IMG/VR virus record: IMGVR_UViG_3300042545_001167
Span: 52,710 to 116,709 of that record
From: a virus
DNA: 64,000 nt
Reading direction: 5' to 3' (one strand)
Shown here one piece after another: positions 17,490 to 25,272 of this stretch (position 1 is the stretch's first letter; each line of letters starts with the position of its first letter). The notes under the pieces were generated by a model that did not search any database, was not told the origin of the DNA, and was given only the letters and a program-made list of their open reading frames with translations. A program made the position numbers and the translations under genes.

Positions 17490-18064
17490 GAACGACCACC
17501 CCAAGTAATTTCAGGATATGCACTCTTTACAATTTCATGATTGATTTTATATTTATCAACAAGTCTTCCATCTTTAACAAGAATCAAAAGTTCTGCTTCT
17601 TTCGGATGAAGACCCTGAAGAAGATTGATAAACATCATCTCTCTACGAATAGTAGAAAGTGTATTATTACCACCCTTTACATAGTGATAAAGATTTTGAT
17701 ATTCTTTACGCAAAGAAGTGCGTCCCCTACCATCTAAATCTTGTCCAGTAGCAGATTCGCCACCAACTGCTTCTCTAGATAGATTTTGTGACAGAGTTCC
17801 AGAATATACATTCTGATCCTTTAGGTCTCCATAAGGAACATCTCCTTCAGGAAGAAGAGAGATTACAGTATCATCAAAATTCCAAATAAAAATAGTCTTA
17901 AGAGAATCGTGTTCGTAGGTTTTAAGAACCTCAATTTTCTTTTCTGTAGAACGTTGCTTAGAAGCAAGTTCTAGAATTTCAAAAACAAATGGATTGGAAG
18001 GAAGACTGTCAATAGGTTTTTCAGTCGTCTTCTTCGTCTTCGTCGTAGTCATAGTCATTCTCAA
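17486..18064 (-). CDS. Conserved hypothetical cyanophage protein (192 aa)
   Basis: A soluble protein with a Thr/Lys-rich N-terminus and a helical body: SNPFVFEILELASKQRSTEK, TIRREMMFINLLQGLHPKEA and a C-terminal KYKINHEIVKSAYPEITWGG. Three in-frame ATGs lie within the first five codons, so the exact start is open. The gene overlaps the upstream membrane-protein gene by 44 nt. I recall similar proteins across T4-like cyanophages but no function. Confidence 0.65.
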   Translation of the reverse strand: MRMTMTTTKTKKTTEKPIDSLPSNPFVFEILELASKQRSTEKKIEVLKTYEHDSLKTIFIWNFDDTVISLLPEGDVPYGDLKDQNVYSGTLSQNLSREAVGGESATGQDLDGRGRTSLRKEYQNLYHYVKGGNNTLSTIRREMMFINLLQGLHPKEAELLILVKDGRLVDKYKINHEIVKSAYPEITWGGRS

Positions 18065-18251
18065 ATCGTACTGCTAAAATTTCATCAGGAATAATATTCC
18101 CATTTTCATCAAACATCTCTGGATGTGTGTTTAGTGAAGCAATATAATTTCTTTCATAGAAATGTTGCTTTGCCATCCATCCTAACATACCACCAACAAA
18201 AAAGAACATTATTGAAACTAATGTGCCGATGGTTAGAGTTACTGCTAACAT
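18021..18251 (-). CDS. Small single-span membrane protein (76 aa)
   Basis: A transmembrane helix occupies about residues 3-26 (AVTLTIGTLVSIMFFFVGGM), followed by a soluble acidic tail with HPEMFDENGNIIPDEILAVR and a run of Asp/Glu at the end. The tail motif is conserved among cyanophage proteins of this size as I remember them. It probably sits in the host membrane during infection; role unknown. Confidence 0.65.
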   Translation of the reverse strand: MLAVTLTIGTLVSIMFFFVGGMLGWMAKQHFYERNYIASLNTHPEMFDENGNIIPDEILAVRFENDYDYDEDEEDD

Positions 18252-18269
18252 TTTTCTTTCTCCAGAGAG

Positions 18270-18479
18270 TTATTTTTTTCTAATATCGAAGTGAAATTCA
18301 ATGAAGAAATGAAACTCTCTACGAAAGAGAGAAATCATTTTACCAAACTTCACTTGAAAAGTTTTTGGCTTTGATGACTCTCTCTTCCTCCTATTCCTAA
18401 GTAACAGTTCAACACCCCGATTAATCTGGGGTTCTGGTTTATTTAGTTTGTTTTTTCCTTCTTCCCGGTCGTTTATCAT
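18270..18479 (-). CDS. Small basic hypothetical protein (69 aa)
   Basis: The start at 18479 (MINDREEGKNKLNKPEPQIN) overlaps the upstream gene by 41 nt; a longer reading frame begins 11 codons earlier. The protein is basic in the middle (LLLRNRRKRESSKPKTFQVK) and aromatic at the C-terminus (LFRREFHFFIEFHFDIRK), suggesting nucleic-acid or membrane-surface contact. No known domain. Confidence 0.55.
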   Translation of the reverse strand: MINDREEGKNKLNKPEPQINRGVELLLRNRRKRESSKPKTFQVKFGKMISLFRREFHFFIEFHFDIRKK

Positions 18480-18798
18480 AATTATATTTCCAAGCGTCTT
18501 CAAGAATTGCATAAAGATAATTTCTTATCTTTCTTGCTTGCGGTTTTGGAATATGACCATAACCTTCACGCAATTGTTTATGTATTTCATCAGCACCACC
18601 TTCTAGGTATTCGTCCAGATCCATAACAAGATTACTAATCTCACTTGCGGTGGCACTTTCAATAAACTCTTCTACCTCACGCCTAAGTGTTCCACGAATT
18701 TTTAAGTAATCATAAAACTTCAAAACAAATTGTCCATTGAAAGCAAGATCGATTGCCTTTTCAACATCAAAATAAACTTCGTGAAAAGTAGATTCCAT
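18439..18798 (-). CDS. Conserved hypothetical protein (119 aa)
   Basis: A helical protein: MESTFHEVYFDVEKAIDLAF, then LVMDLDEYLEGGADEIHKQL and the arginine/lysine-rich C-terminus YDKRPGRRKKQTK. Start and glutaredoxin stop share one base. I know of similar cyanophage proteins but no function. Confidence 0.6.
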   Translation of the reverse strand: MESTFHEVYFDVEKAIDLAFNGQFVLKFYDYLKIRGTLRREVEEFIESATASEISNLVMDLDEYLEGGADEIHKQLREGYGHIPKPQARKIRNYLYAILEDAWKYNYDKRPGRRKKQTK

Positions 18799-19037
18799 TA
18801 GACTAGATTTTGCTCCTTAAGATATTGAACAGTGTCTGTACATCCACCAAGATGTGTTTGATCATTCAGGATAACTTGAGGAAATGTAGAACCTTCTCCA
18901 AATTCAGAATAAAATCCTTCACGATCAAAATTAGTCCCTAGGGTATAAACTACATGCTCAAGATTTGCCAACTCTAACACCTGCTTAATTTTGCTGCAAT
19001 AGGGGCAACCGTCTTTTGAATAAACTGTAAATTTCAT
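18798..19037 (-). CDS. nrdC: Glutaredoxin (NrdC-type)
   Basis: A 79-aa glutaredoxin with redox motif CPYC at residues 11-14, the cis-proline region STFPQVILN and the GSH-site GGCTDT. It likely reduces ribonucleotide reductase (NrdA ends in Cys-x-x-Cys in this genome). The gene is about 34 kb from nrdAB, so regulation is separate. Confidence 0.92.
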   Translation of the reverse strand: MKFTVYSKDGCPYCSKIKQVLELANLEHVVYTLGTNFDREGFYSEFGEGSTFPQVILNDQTHLGGCTDTVQYLKEQNLV

Positions 19038-19060
19038 GATTGTTAAGTATATAAGATAAT

Positions 19061-19324
19061 TTATACGATTACAGGTTCTGCCATACTTTCGGGCAAAACA
19101 TTTTGTGCTTCAAGTTGTTTATCATCTTCCATTCTTGTTGATGGAATATTTACAACTTGATCAAGAAGAATTTTAACTTGCTTGTAAGTCCTCCCCTCTG
19201 CAAAAGATACCATCAGCATGGCATCATGAATTGTTGCAGTATCACAAATTTTCTTACCATTCCTATCAAAGACTGAATAGTGATCAGTATATTCAATCTG
19301 TTGAAGTTTTTGTATCTGATTCAT
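19061..19324 (-). CDS. Hypothetical protein (87 aa)
   Basis: MNQIQKLQQIEYTDHYSVFD opens a small soluble protein with an alpha/beta pattern (FDRNGKKICDTATIHDAMLM) and an acidic tail. The start at 19324 overlaps the end of the 47-aa gene by 32 nt. The VSFAEGRTYKQVKILLDQVV stretch is helical. No known family. Confidence 0.55.
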   Translation of the reverse strand: MNQIQKLQQIEYTDHYSVFDRNGKKICDTATIHDAMLMVSFAEGRTYKQVKILLDQVVNIPSTRMEDDKQLEAQNVLPESMAEPVIV

Positions 19325-19436
19325 TTGATGTAGATGGTGGCTTCTCATTATAGGTCTTTTTTGGCATATTGTAAAGACCAGGCCAAGTGTCTCTAATAAT
19401 TTCTGCGAGTTTGTATGGAGTTGTTGAATTTATCAT
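19293..19436 (-). CDS. Small hypothetical protein (47 aa)
   Basis: MINSTTPYKLAEIIRDTWPG begins this 47-aa protein, which ends with a Ser/Thr-rich tail. Its ATG overlaps the HNH stop (ATGA). The conserved-looking PYKLAEIIRDTWPGLYNMP block and coupling support a real gene; function unknown. Confidence 0.5.
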   Translation of the reverse strand: MINSTTPYKLAEIIRDTWPGLYNMPKKTYNEKPPSTSNESDTKTSTD

Positions 19437-19855
19437 GAAGCATTATTCCTTCTTGGGCGATAACTATAAAGATTTGTGGGTTTTGGTGGTTTCATCCAGT
19501 CCTCTATTTTATCCAAACTATCTTCATTATAGAAGTCTTGTTGGACATACCACAACTTCCAATATTCATGTCCTTTGGATTGATTGCAAGAATGACAACA
19601 GCATACCACATTTCTTGTAATATCTAAACCACCTTTTGATTGTGGAACAACGTGGTCTAATGTTAGATTTTCTTCAGAGTTGCAGTAAGCACATTTATGA
19701 TTCCAACTTTCTTTTATGTGTTTTCTCCATAATCGTTTTGCTTCAGATGAACTTGTTGTCTGCAAATTAAACAAGTATTCTTGAGGCGACTGGAGAATAT
19801 CCATAAGTACCTGCGACTTGTGAATATTTATTTCACCTAACGTGGTGTCCTCCAA
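19433..19855 (-). CDS. HNH endonuclease (140 aa)
   Basis: A beta-beta-alpha metal HNH nuclease: CAYCNSEENLTLDHVVPQSK contains the first Cys pair and the catalytic Asp-His, and NVVCCCHSCNQSKGHEYW gives the second Cys pair and the Asn/His region. It overlaps gnd by 23 nt and has small coupled genes downstream. It could be a mobile homing-type gene or a domesticated phage nuclease; the tight coupling favours long residence. Confidence 0.8.
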   Translation of the reverse strand: MEDTTLGEINIHKSQVLMDILQSPQEYLFNLQTTSSSEAKRLWRKHIKESWNHKCAYCNSEENLTLDHVVPQSKGGLDITRNVVCCCHSCNQSKGHEYWKLWYVQQDFYNEDSLDKIEDWMKPPKPTNLYSYRPRRNNAS

Positions 19856-20876
19856 ACATATAACGCATTCCGTTCAGGATTTTTGCTCCGAAGGATCCGA
19901 GATTGCGTGAGTTAAATCTTTCAAATAGTGCAGTAGTAATGACAGGAGCGGGAACCCCCAAATCCACAGCGGCAGAAACAGTCCAACGACCCTCACCGCT
20001 GTCGGATACGCCTCCAGAGAACTGTTTAAGGCTACCATCCCTGCGTAGCACATCAGCAGTAAGGTCAAGTAACCAAGACCCAACCACGCTACCACGACGC
20101 CATAACTCAGCAACCTCAGCAACATCAATATCATAGCAATAGGATTCTGGGTCTGCCATAGGGGCAACCTCTGCATCACCTTCTCTAACATACTGAGCAC
20201 CTGCATTAGCGTTCTTGATGATGTTAAATCCTTCTGCGTATGCTTGCATAATACCATACTCAATACCATTATGCACCATCTTTACAAAGTGTCCTGCACC
20301 TGGACCACCACAATGCAACCATCCATATTCAGCAGAAGTTATGTCTGAGTCAAACTGAGTCCTGGGGGCAGCATTGATTCCTGGGGAGAGTGCGTCAAAA
20401 ATGCGCGAACAAGTGGAGACTGCAGTATTTCCACCTCCAACCATAAGACAGTATCCACGATCCAAACCATAAACACCACCGCTAGTGCCACAATCAATAT
20501 ATTGGATACCAAGTTTTGCCAAGCGTTCTGCTCTCTTCCGACTGTCCTTAAAATTGCTATTGCCATGATCAATAATAATATCTCCTTCGTCACAATATCG
20601 TAGTAACTCATTGATTGTCTCCTCTACTGTTTCTGCAGGCACAACCATCATGAAGATGCCTGGACCATATTTGTCTGATACTCCGCTCTGAGTATGTTTT
20701 ACTACTTGAGCAAGGCTTTGTATAGAAGTTGTAACACCGTTAACATATCCGTTTTCGTATGCTTCTTGCGCTTTTTCATAGTTCCTACGATAACCCCAAA
20801 CTTCTATTCCTGCCTTCATCATACGACGGGACATACCTTCACCCATTCGTCCCAGTCCAATCAATCCAACTCTCAT
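19833..20876 (-). CDS. gnd: 6-phosphogluconate dehydrogenase (short form)
   Basis: A 347-aa NAD(P)-dependent decarboxylating enzyme with the Rossmann motif GLIGLGRMG, the GTSGGVYGLDRGYCLMVGG region and the substrate/catalytic helix HFVKMVHNGIEYG. It is of the short class (about 300-350 aa versus 470 in E. coli Gnd). Start at 20876 overlaps the upstream stop (ATGA) and has a GGGA ribosome site. With TalC, it would push the pentose phosphate pathway to NADPH and ribose phosphate for phage nucleotides. Confidence 0.92.
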   Translation of the reverse strand: MRVGLIGLGRMGEGMSRRMMKAGIEVWGYRRNYEKAQEAYENGYVNGVTTSIQSLAQVVKHTQSGVSDKYGPGIFMMVVPAETVEETINELLRYCDEGDIIIDHGNSNFKDSRKRAERLAKLGIQYIDCGTSGGVYGLDRGYCLMVGGGNTAVSTCSRIFDALSPGINAAPRTQFDSDITSAEYGWLHCGGPGAGHFVKMVHNGIEYGIMQAYAEGFNIIKNANAGAQYVREGDAEVAPMADPESYCYDIDVAEVAELWRRGSVVGSWLLDLTADVLRRDGSLKQFSGGVSDSGEGRWTVSAAVDLGVPAPVITTALFERFNSRNLGSFGAKILNGMRYMFGGHHVR

Positions 20877-21079
20877 TTTTCCCAATCCTCGTAAATTTTT
20901 CTAAAATAAACATCAACTTTTGACAAACTATCTAAATGAATATCACAAACATAATTATGATCATCACACCACTGAAGTGCAATCTCATGAAACTTTTCTT
21001 CACTTATAACTCTTTTAACACCATACAATCTGGAGAACGATGACATCACAAAATGCCAACATTGATCTTCAGATTTCAT
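20873..21079 (-). CDS. Small hypothetical protein between talC and gnd (68 aa)
   Basis: A soluble 68-aa protein, MKSEDQCWHFVMSSFSRLYG..., with three cysteines and a helical C-terminus (SKVDVYFRKIYEDWEK). It overlaps both talC (11 nt) and gnd (4 nt), so the three genes are translationally coupled. No known domain; a role in carbon metabolism is only guessed from position. Confidence 0.6.
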   Translation of the reverse strand: MKSEDQCWHFVMSSFSRLYGVKRVISEEKFHEIALQWCDDHNYVCDIHLDSLSKVDVYFRKIYEDWEK

Positions 21080-21734
21080 CTTTCTTATCTAAAACAGATT
21101 CCCAATCCTTCTGAAAAAGTTCTAGACCCTTATCAGTCATAATGTTCTTATACATTGCCCAGAATACAACGGGAGGAATTGTAACCACATCAGCACCAGC
21201 AAGAGCAGATTGTTCTACCTGCCTTACATCACGAAGAGATGCTGCAAGAATTTGTGTAGATGTTCCTGAGTAATCAAATGCCTTACGAATGTTTTTGATG
21301 AGTTCAATTCCATCTACAGAATTGTCCATCCAACGACCAACGAAAGGTGAGATGAATGTTGCTCCTGCTTTAGATGCAAGAATTGCCTGTGCCACTGAGA
21401 ACACAAGAGTTACATTAACTTTAATTCCTTTATCGGAAAGTGTCTTACAAACCTTAAGTCCCTCTACAGTACAAGGAACTTTGATTGTAACTGGAGGAGC
21501 AATTGTGTAATAATTTTGTGCTTGGGAAAGCATTTCTTCTGCGGTATCAGCAACAACTTCTGCAGAAATACTTTCTAGTTTTGAAAAAGAATTTGATATT
21601 TCTTCAATAACTTCTTGAAGTTGTCTACCACTTTTAAGAATCAAAGTGGGATTTGTAGTAACTCCATCTAATAGTCCAGTCTCATATGCTGGACTAATCA
21701 TTGAAACATCTGCGGTATCTAAAAAGATCTTCAT
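21069..21734 (-). CDS. talC: Transaldolase TalC (fructose-6-P aldolase type)
   Basis: A short (221 aa) transaldolase: KIFLDTADVSMISPAYETGL, GVTTNPTL, the Schiff-base lysine in TIKVPCT, then NVTLVFSVAQAILASKAGA, FISPFVGRWMD and the C-terminal VVTIPPVVFW. The -10 of the upstream promoter is only 5 nt from the first ATG (21752), so translation most likely starts at the second ATG (21734). Phage TalC, with Gnd and phage-kept photosynthesis, is known in cyanophages to divert carbon to the pentose phosphate pathway. Confidence 0.93.
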   Translation of the reverse strand: MKIFLDTADVSMISPAYETGLLDGVTTNPTLILKSGRQLQEVIEEISNSFSKLESISAEVVADTAEEMLSQAQNYYTIAPPVTIKVPCTVEGLKVCKTLSDKGIKVNVTLVFSVAQAILASKAGATFISPFVGRWMDNSVDGIELIKNIRKAFDYSGTSTQILAASLRDVRQVEQSALAGADVVTIPPVVFWAMYKNIMTDKGLELFQKDWESVLDKKDEI

Positions 21735-21757
21735 AAAAAAGTAAGAACTCATAAGTA

Positions 21758-21786
21758 ATTATACGGAGTTCTTTCTAAGGTGTCAG
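21758..21786 (-). promoter_or_regulatory. Sigma-70 promoter of talC
   Basis: CTGACA - 17 bp - TATAAT on the minus strand, a near-consensus host promoter; transcription should begin around 21750. Confidence 0.7.
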
Positions 21787-21811
21787 ATTTTGTTATGAAT
21801 TAAAGACATAA

Positions 21812-21835
21812 TAAAAAAGACCCCGAAGGGTCTTA
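21812..21835 (-). terminator. Intrinsic terminator of psbD
   Basis: Stem AAGACCC / GGGTCTT with an exposed TTCG-type tetraloop, followed by six T on the minus strand, 6 nt after the psbD stop. Confidence 0.85.
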
Positions 21836-21840
21836 TAAAA

Positions 21841-22902
21841 TCAAAGAGCATTTCCTCTAGGAAGAACTTCCTCAGGAAACACAAAGTTTTCGTGAGGTTG
21901 ATCTGCGGGTGCCATCCAAGCACGTAAACCTTCATTCAGAAGAATGTTCTTCGTGTAGAAGGTTTCAAACTCAGGGTCCTCTGCTGCACGAATCTCCTGA
22001 CTTACAAAGTCGTAAGCACGAAGATTAAGAGCCAAACCAATAATACCAATGCTACTAGTCCATAACCCCATGACAGGTACAAACAGCATGAAAAAATGAA
22101 GCCAACGCTTATTACTAAAAGCAATGCCGAAAATCTGTGACCAAAAACGATTTGCTGTAACCATTGAATAGGTTTCTTCTTCCTGGGTCGGTTCAAACGC
22201 TTTGAATGTATTTGCTTGCTCACTATCTTCAAATAGAGTGTTTTCTACAGTTGCTCCATGAATGGCACAGAGAAGTGCTCCACCCAGTATACCAGCAACT
22301 CCCATCATATGAAAGGGGTTAAGAGTCCAGTTGTGGAAACCTTGTAGGAACAGCAGGAAGCGGAAGATAGCAGCGACACCAAATGAAGGTGCAAAGAACC
22401 AACTGGATTGCCCCAGAGGATACATTAAGAATACAGAAACAAATACTGCGATAGGACCAGAGAATGCGATTGCATTATAAGGTCTGATACCTACCAGACG
22501 AGCAATCTCAAACTGACGAAGCATGAATCCAATCAGACTAAAGGCCCCGTGGAGTGCCACAAAAGTCCAGAGTCCCCCAAGTTGGACCCAGCGGACGAAA
22601 TCCCCCTGAGACTCAGGACCCCAAAGTAGAAGAAGAGAATGACCCATAGCGTCAGCAGGCGTTGACACAGCTGCTGTGAGGAAATTAGCGCCCTCAAGGT
22701 AACTAGACGCCAACCCGTGGGTGTACCAACTAGTAACAAACGTTGTGCCAGTAAGCCAGCCACCAAGCGCCAGATAAGCAGTGGGAAAAAGAAGTAATCC
22801 AGACCAACCAACAAAGACAAAGCGATCTCGTTTAAGCCAGTCATCCAGGACATCAAACCATCCTCGTTGTGAAATAGGTTGTGAAAGTGTTGAAGAAGTC
22901 AT
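21841..22902 (-). CDS. psbD: Photosystem II D2 protein
   Basis: A full-length 353-aa D2: [20 protein letters not shown] (first helix), [20 protein letters not shown] with the redox tyrosine in [25 protein letters not shown] with the chlorophyll-ligand histidine, and a complete C-terminus ([16 protein letters not shown]). The start at 22902 follows GAGG at good spacing; an upstream in-frame ATG is unlikely. It pairs with D1 (psbA) and would help replace the reaction centre during infection. Its own sigma-70 promoter and terminator make it a single-gene unit. Confidence 0.97.
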   Translation of the reverse strand: MTSSTLSQPISQRGWFDVLDDWLKRDRFVFVGWSGLLLFPTAYLALGGWLTGTTFVTSWYTHGLASSYLEGANFLTAAVSTPADAMGHSLLLLWGPESQGDFVRWVQLGGLWTFVALHGAFSLIGFMLRQFEIARLVGIRPYNAIAFSGPIAVFVSVFLMYPLGQSSWFFAPSFGVAAIFRFLLFLQGFHNWTLNPFHMMGVAGILGGALLCAIHGATVENTLFEDSEQANTFKAFEPTQEEETYSMVTANRFWSQIFGIAFSNKRWLHFFMLFVPVMGLWTSSIGIIGLALNLRAYDFVSQEIRAAEDPEFETFYTKNILLNEGLRAWMAPADQPHENFVFPEEVLPRGNAL

Positions 22903-22927
22903 AACCTCATATGTATTTCTCATATTT

Positions 22928-22956
22928 ATCTTAACATAAGTTAACAAAGGGGTCAA
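22928..22956 (-). promoter_or_regulatory. Sigma-70 promoter of psbD
   Basis: TTGACC - 17 bp - TAAGAT on the minus strand, 26 nt before the psbD start codon. Confidence 0.6.
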
Positions 22957-22969
22957 TGAGTGATTCTAC

Positions 22970-23089
22970 TCATTCATAAATCATCCCAACAGTCAGTAAG
23001 ACAAAGCAGAGTATGGTGAATACCATCATACCTACACCTGCCCAGATCACCCAGTTAGGCATAGGTTCGTGTTGAGTATTATGAGACAT
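22970..23089 (-). CDS. Miniprotein with one membrane span, next to psbD (39 aa)
   Basis: MSHNTQHEPMPNWVIWAGVG opens a 39-aa protein whose C-terminal two thirds is one hydrophobic helix (WVIWAGVGMMVFTILCFVLL). It overlaps the end of the endonuclease VII-like gene by 11 nt and ends 14 nt before the psbD promoter region. Size and topology resemble low-molecular-weight photosystem subunits, but no specific subunit is recognised. It could equally be a phage membrane peptide of other function. Confidence 0.5.
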   Translation of the reverse strand: MSHNTQHEPMPNWVIWAGVGMMVFTILCFVLLTVGMIYE

Positions 23090-23513
23090 TGAGATATTGA
23101 ATCATTTTTTGTAAGGTATCTATATTATCTCCTACAAGACCCAATGCGGTATTGCAATGATGACAAAGTAGTTTTCTTACTTTACCAGTATTGTGGCAGT
23201 GGTCTACAACAAAATAATTGCTCGTATGTCTACCACCAGGTTCAGTTGTTTTGCAAATAGCACACTGATTATTTTGTTCTGCAAGCATTACATCATAATC
23301 TTTCTGGGTGATACCATACATTCTTTTAAGTGCTTGTTCTCTTTTTATGATAGATGGAGTTGCAGAAACTCTTTTTTTAGTGCATTCTTTACAATGGTTA
23401 TGTCTGGTGTTTGGCGATTGCTTTCCACCTCTTTTATAAAACTCTACAATATCTTTTGTCATCCCGCACTTGGTGCAAGTTTTAGTTCCAGTAGTTTGAG
23501 TAGGTCTAGACAT
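23079..23513 (-). CDS. Endonuclease VII-like HNH nuclease downstream of psbA
   Basis: A 144-aa zinc nuclease: CTKCGMTKDIVEFYKRGGK (Cys pair), HNHCKECTKKR, then MYGITQKDYDVMLAEQNNQC and the recombination endonuclease VII core VVDHCHNTGKVRKLLCHHCN. I take ATG 23513 rather than longer frames that run through the terminator. Free-standing nucleases behind psbA are known in cyanophages (F-CphI in S-PM2); this one may be a functional equivalent. It has its own promoter, whose -35 lies in the psbA terminator. Confidence 0.8.
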   Translation of the reverse strand: MSRPTQTTGTKTCTKCGMTKDIVEFYKRGGKQSPNTRHNHCKECTKKRVSATPSIIKREQALKRMYGITQKDYDVMLAEQNNQCAICKTTEPGGRHTSNYFVVDHCHNTGKVRKLLCHHCNTALGLVGDNIDTLQKMIQYLNVS

Positions 23514-23535
23514 TCGTGTATTATATTCGTGTATT

Positions 23536-23564
23536 ATTATATATGAAAAAAGGGACTTTTGCAA
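23536..23564 (-). promoter_or_regulatory. Sigma-70 promoter for the nuclease gene, inside the psbA terminator
   Basis: TTGCAA - 17 bp - TATAAT on the minus strand. The -35 is the loop of the psbA terminator and the spacer contains its 3' arm and T-run. A second TATAAT lies 12-13 nt further downstream. Confidence 0.6.
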
Positions 23565-23572
23565 GTCCCTTT
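23545..23572 (-). terminator. Intrinsic terminator of psbA
   Basis: Minus strand 9-bp perfect stem AAGGGACTT / AAGTCCCTT with a GCAA tetraloop, then a T-run, 25-52 nt after the psbA stop. Confidence 0.85.
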
Positions 23573-23596
23573 GAGTATTATTCAGTTTTAGGAAAC

Positions 23597-24679
23597 TCAA
23601 CCAATGGAAGGAGCAGTCAGAGCAACAGGAGTTGCTTCGGCAGCAGCGAGGTCCAGAGGAAAATTGTGAGCATTCCTTTCATGCATAACTTCCATGCCCA
23701 GTCCAGCACGGTTGAGAACATCAGCCCAGGTGTTAACTACACGGTTCTGACTATCAACGATTGATTGGTTAAAGTTGAAACCATTCAAGTTAAATGCCAT
23801 CGTAGAAACACCAAGAGCAGTGAACCAGATGCCAACTACAGGCCAAGCAGCAAGGAAGAAGTGCAGCGAACGTGAGTTATTAAAGGAAGCATATTGGAAG
23901 ATAAGGCGACCAAAGTAACCGTGAGCAGCTACAATGTTGTAGGTCTCTTCTTCTTGTCCGAACTTGTAACCGTAGTTCTGTGACTCATTTTCTGTAGTCT
24001 CACGTACAAGACTAGAGGTGACAAGAGATCCGTGCATAGCAGAGAAAAGAGAACCACCGAAGACACCAGCAACTCCCAACATGTGGAAAGGATGCATAAG
24101 AATGTTGTGTTCTGCCTGGAAAACAAGCATGTAGTTGAAAGTTCCCGAAATCCCCAGAGGCATTGCATCAGAGAAGGATCCTTGACCGAAGGGATAGACC
24201 AGGAACACTGCAGAAGCAGCAGCAACGGGTGCAGAGTAGGCAACACAAATCCAAGGACGCATACCAAGTCGGTAAGAAAGTTCCCATTCGCGTCCCATGT
24301 AAGCATAGATGCCAATCAGAAAGTGGAATACGACCAGTTGGAAAGGTCCACCATTATATAGCCATTCATCAAGAGAAGCAGCTTCCCAGATGGGATAGAA
24401 GTGAAGTCCGATTGCATTAGAAGAAGGAATAACAGCACCAGAGATGATGTTGTTTCCGTACATGAGTGAACCAGCAACGGGTTCACGGATACCATCAATG
24501 TCCACAGGGGGAGCACCAATGAATGCAATGATGAAACAAGTAGCAGCAGCAAGCAGCGTTGGAATCATCAGAACACCGAACCAACCAACATAAAGACGGT
24601 TATCGGTTGAAGTAATCCAGGAACAGAATTGTTCCCAAAGGTTTTCGCCAGAACGGCGTGAAGCGATTGAAGCAGTCAT
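23597..24679 (-). CDS. psbA: Photosystem II D1 protein
   Basis: A complete, intron-free 360-aa D1. Seen in order: [39 protein letters not shown] with Mn-cluster Asp, [36 protein letters not shown] with the histidine ligand, the plastoquinone pocket [20 protein letters not shown], and the C-terminal HNFPLDLA followed by a 16-residue extension for processing. The residue equivalent to position 130 is Glu (GREWEL), the high-light type. It replaces photodamaged host D1. A long leader with hairpins and a strong promoter lie upstream. Confidence 0.98.
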   Translation of the reverse strand: MTASIASRRSGENLWEQFCSWITSTDNRLYVGWFGVLMIPTLLAAATCFIIAFIGAPPVDIDGIREPVAGSLMYGNNIISGAVIPSSNAIGLHFYPIWEAASLDEWLYNGGPFQLVVFHFLIGIYAYMGREWELSYRLGMRPWICVAYSAPVAAASAVFLVYPFGQGSFSDAMPLGISGTFNYMLVFQAEHNILMHPFHMLGVAGVFGGSLFSAMHGSLVTSSLVRETTENESQNYGYKFGQEEETYNIVAAHGYFGRLIFQYASFNNSRSLHFFLAAWPVVGIWFTALGVSTMAFNLNGFNFNQSIVDSQNRVVNTWADVLNRAGLGMEVMHERNAHNFPLDLAAAEATPVALTAPSIG

Positions 24680-24732
24680 TTGTTTAAAAGGGTAAGTAAA
24701 AGTCCAGGGGGGACTGGATGGTTACAGTATAT

Positions 24733-24755
24733 CCCACAACACCCTCCATTGTGGG
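24733..24755 (-). promoter_or_regulatory. Hairpin in the psbA 5' leader
   Basis: In the psbA leader, CCCACAA pairs with TTGTGGG around a 9-nt loop (TGGAGGGTG) that contains a GGAGGG sequence. A second small stem (CCAG/CTGG) lies nearer the gene at about 24704-24717. The 24680-24850 leader has no gene; these structures may control stability or translation. Confidence 0.5.
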
Positions 24756-24852
24756 TATGAGAGACGTTTTTATACACCCCATAGGTCTCGGTTAGTGGGT
24801 GTTTGTCAATGTTAAGAATTATGAGAATTCCGTAACATTTGTTTACCTATTT

Positions 24853-24881
24853 ATCATAACACTGTTAGCAAATACTGTCAA
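24853..24881 (-). promoter_or_regulatory. Strong sigma-70 promoter of psbA
   Basis: TTGACA - 17 bp - TATGAT on the minus strand, about 174 nt upstream of the psbA start. Confidence 0.75.
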
Positions 24882-24907
24882 GAGGTCCAATTTCCTAGGT
24901 GGCACAC

Positions 24908-24915
24908 GATAAATA
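24908..24915 (+). promoter_or_regulatory. Late promoter for the plus-strand block
   Basis: GATAAATA (7/8 of TATAAATA) on the plus strand, 45 nt before the GTG of the lysine-rich gene. It is divergent from the psbA promoter 27 nt away. Confidence 0.55.
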
Positions 24916-24960
24916 AGAACCATTTTTCATAAATATTCTTATACCATTCGGAGTAATGCA

Positions 24961-25074
24961 GTGGCAAAATCTGCAAACAAAGGTAAGAAAGGATCTGCTG
25001 GTGGTAAGCAATCTAAACAAAACCAAGGTAATGCGACTGCGAAGAAAGCAAAAAACGGTGGTAAGAAAAAGTGA
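24961..25074 (+). CDS. Lysine/glycine-rich miniprotein, GTG start (37 aa)
   Basis: The frame starts at GTG with GGAG seven bases upstream. After the start it reads AKSANKGKKGSAGGKQSKQN and ends AKNGGKKK; 14 of 37 residues are lysine. Such a basic disordered peptide could be DNA-binding or part of the virion. An ATG in another frame at 24956 gives a 62-aa frame that conflicts with the next gene and is rejected. Confidence 0.6.
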   Translation: MAKSANKGKKGSAGGKQSKQNQGNATAKKAKNGGKKK

Positions 25075-25080
25075 GGATGT

Positions 25081-25272
25081 ATGCCAAGAGAGTGGAATAC
25101 TCCCAAACGTGAGTGTTGGAATGCTCCGATTCATAACATTCTAAAAGCAATAGACAATCACACTCAAGAATACTTCAAGAGTGGTGATGTTTGGCATCTA
25201 GAAAAAGCAGATATGCTAAGGAAATATCTACACGAACTTAAGACTTGGATACATAAAGAAGAAGGAAGATGA
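25081..25272 (+). CDS. Small hypothetical protein (63 aa)
   Basis: MPREWNTPKRECWNAPIHNI begins a soluble helical protein with AIDNHTQEYFKSGDVWHLEK and KYLHELKTWIHKEEGR. A GAGG ribosome site precedes the ATG. It overlaps the next possible gene by 4 nt. Its helix-rich, His/Lys/Glu composition says nothing specific about function. Confidence 0.65.
   Translation: MPREWNTPKRECWNAPIHNILKAIDNHTQEYFKSGDVWHLEKADMLRKYLHELKTWIHKEEGR

Noticed and set aside
23597-24679. Group I intron in psbA
   Set aside because: The D1 frame is continuous and full length.
24787-24809. Second TTGACA downstream of the psbA promoter
   Set aside because: No acceptable -10 box at 16-18 bp; only a poor match at 20 bp.
24956-25144. 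62-aa plus-strand frame overlapping two small genes
   Set aside because: The GTG-start lysine-rich frame has the better ribosome-site spacing and the following gene has its own GAGG site.
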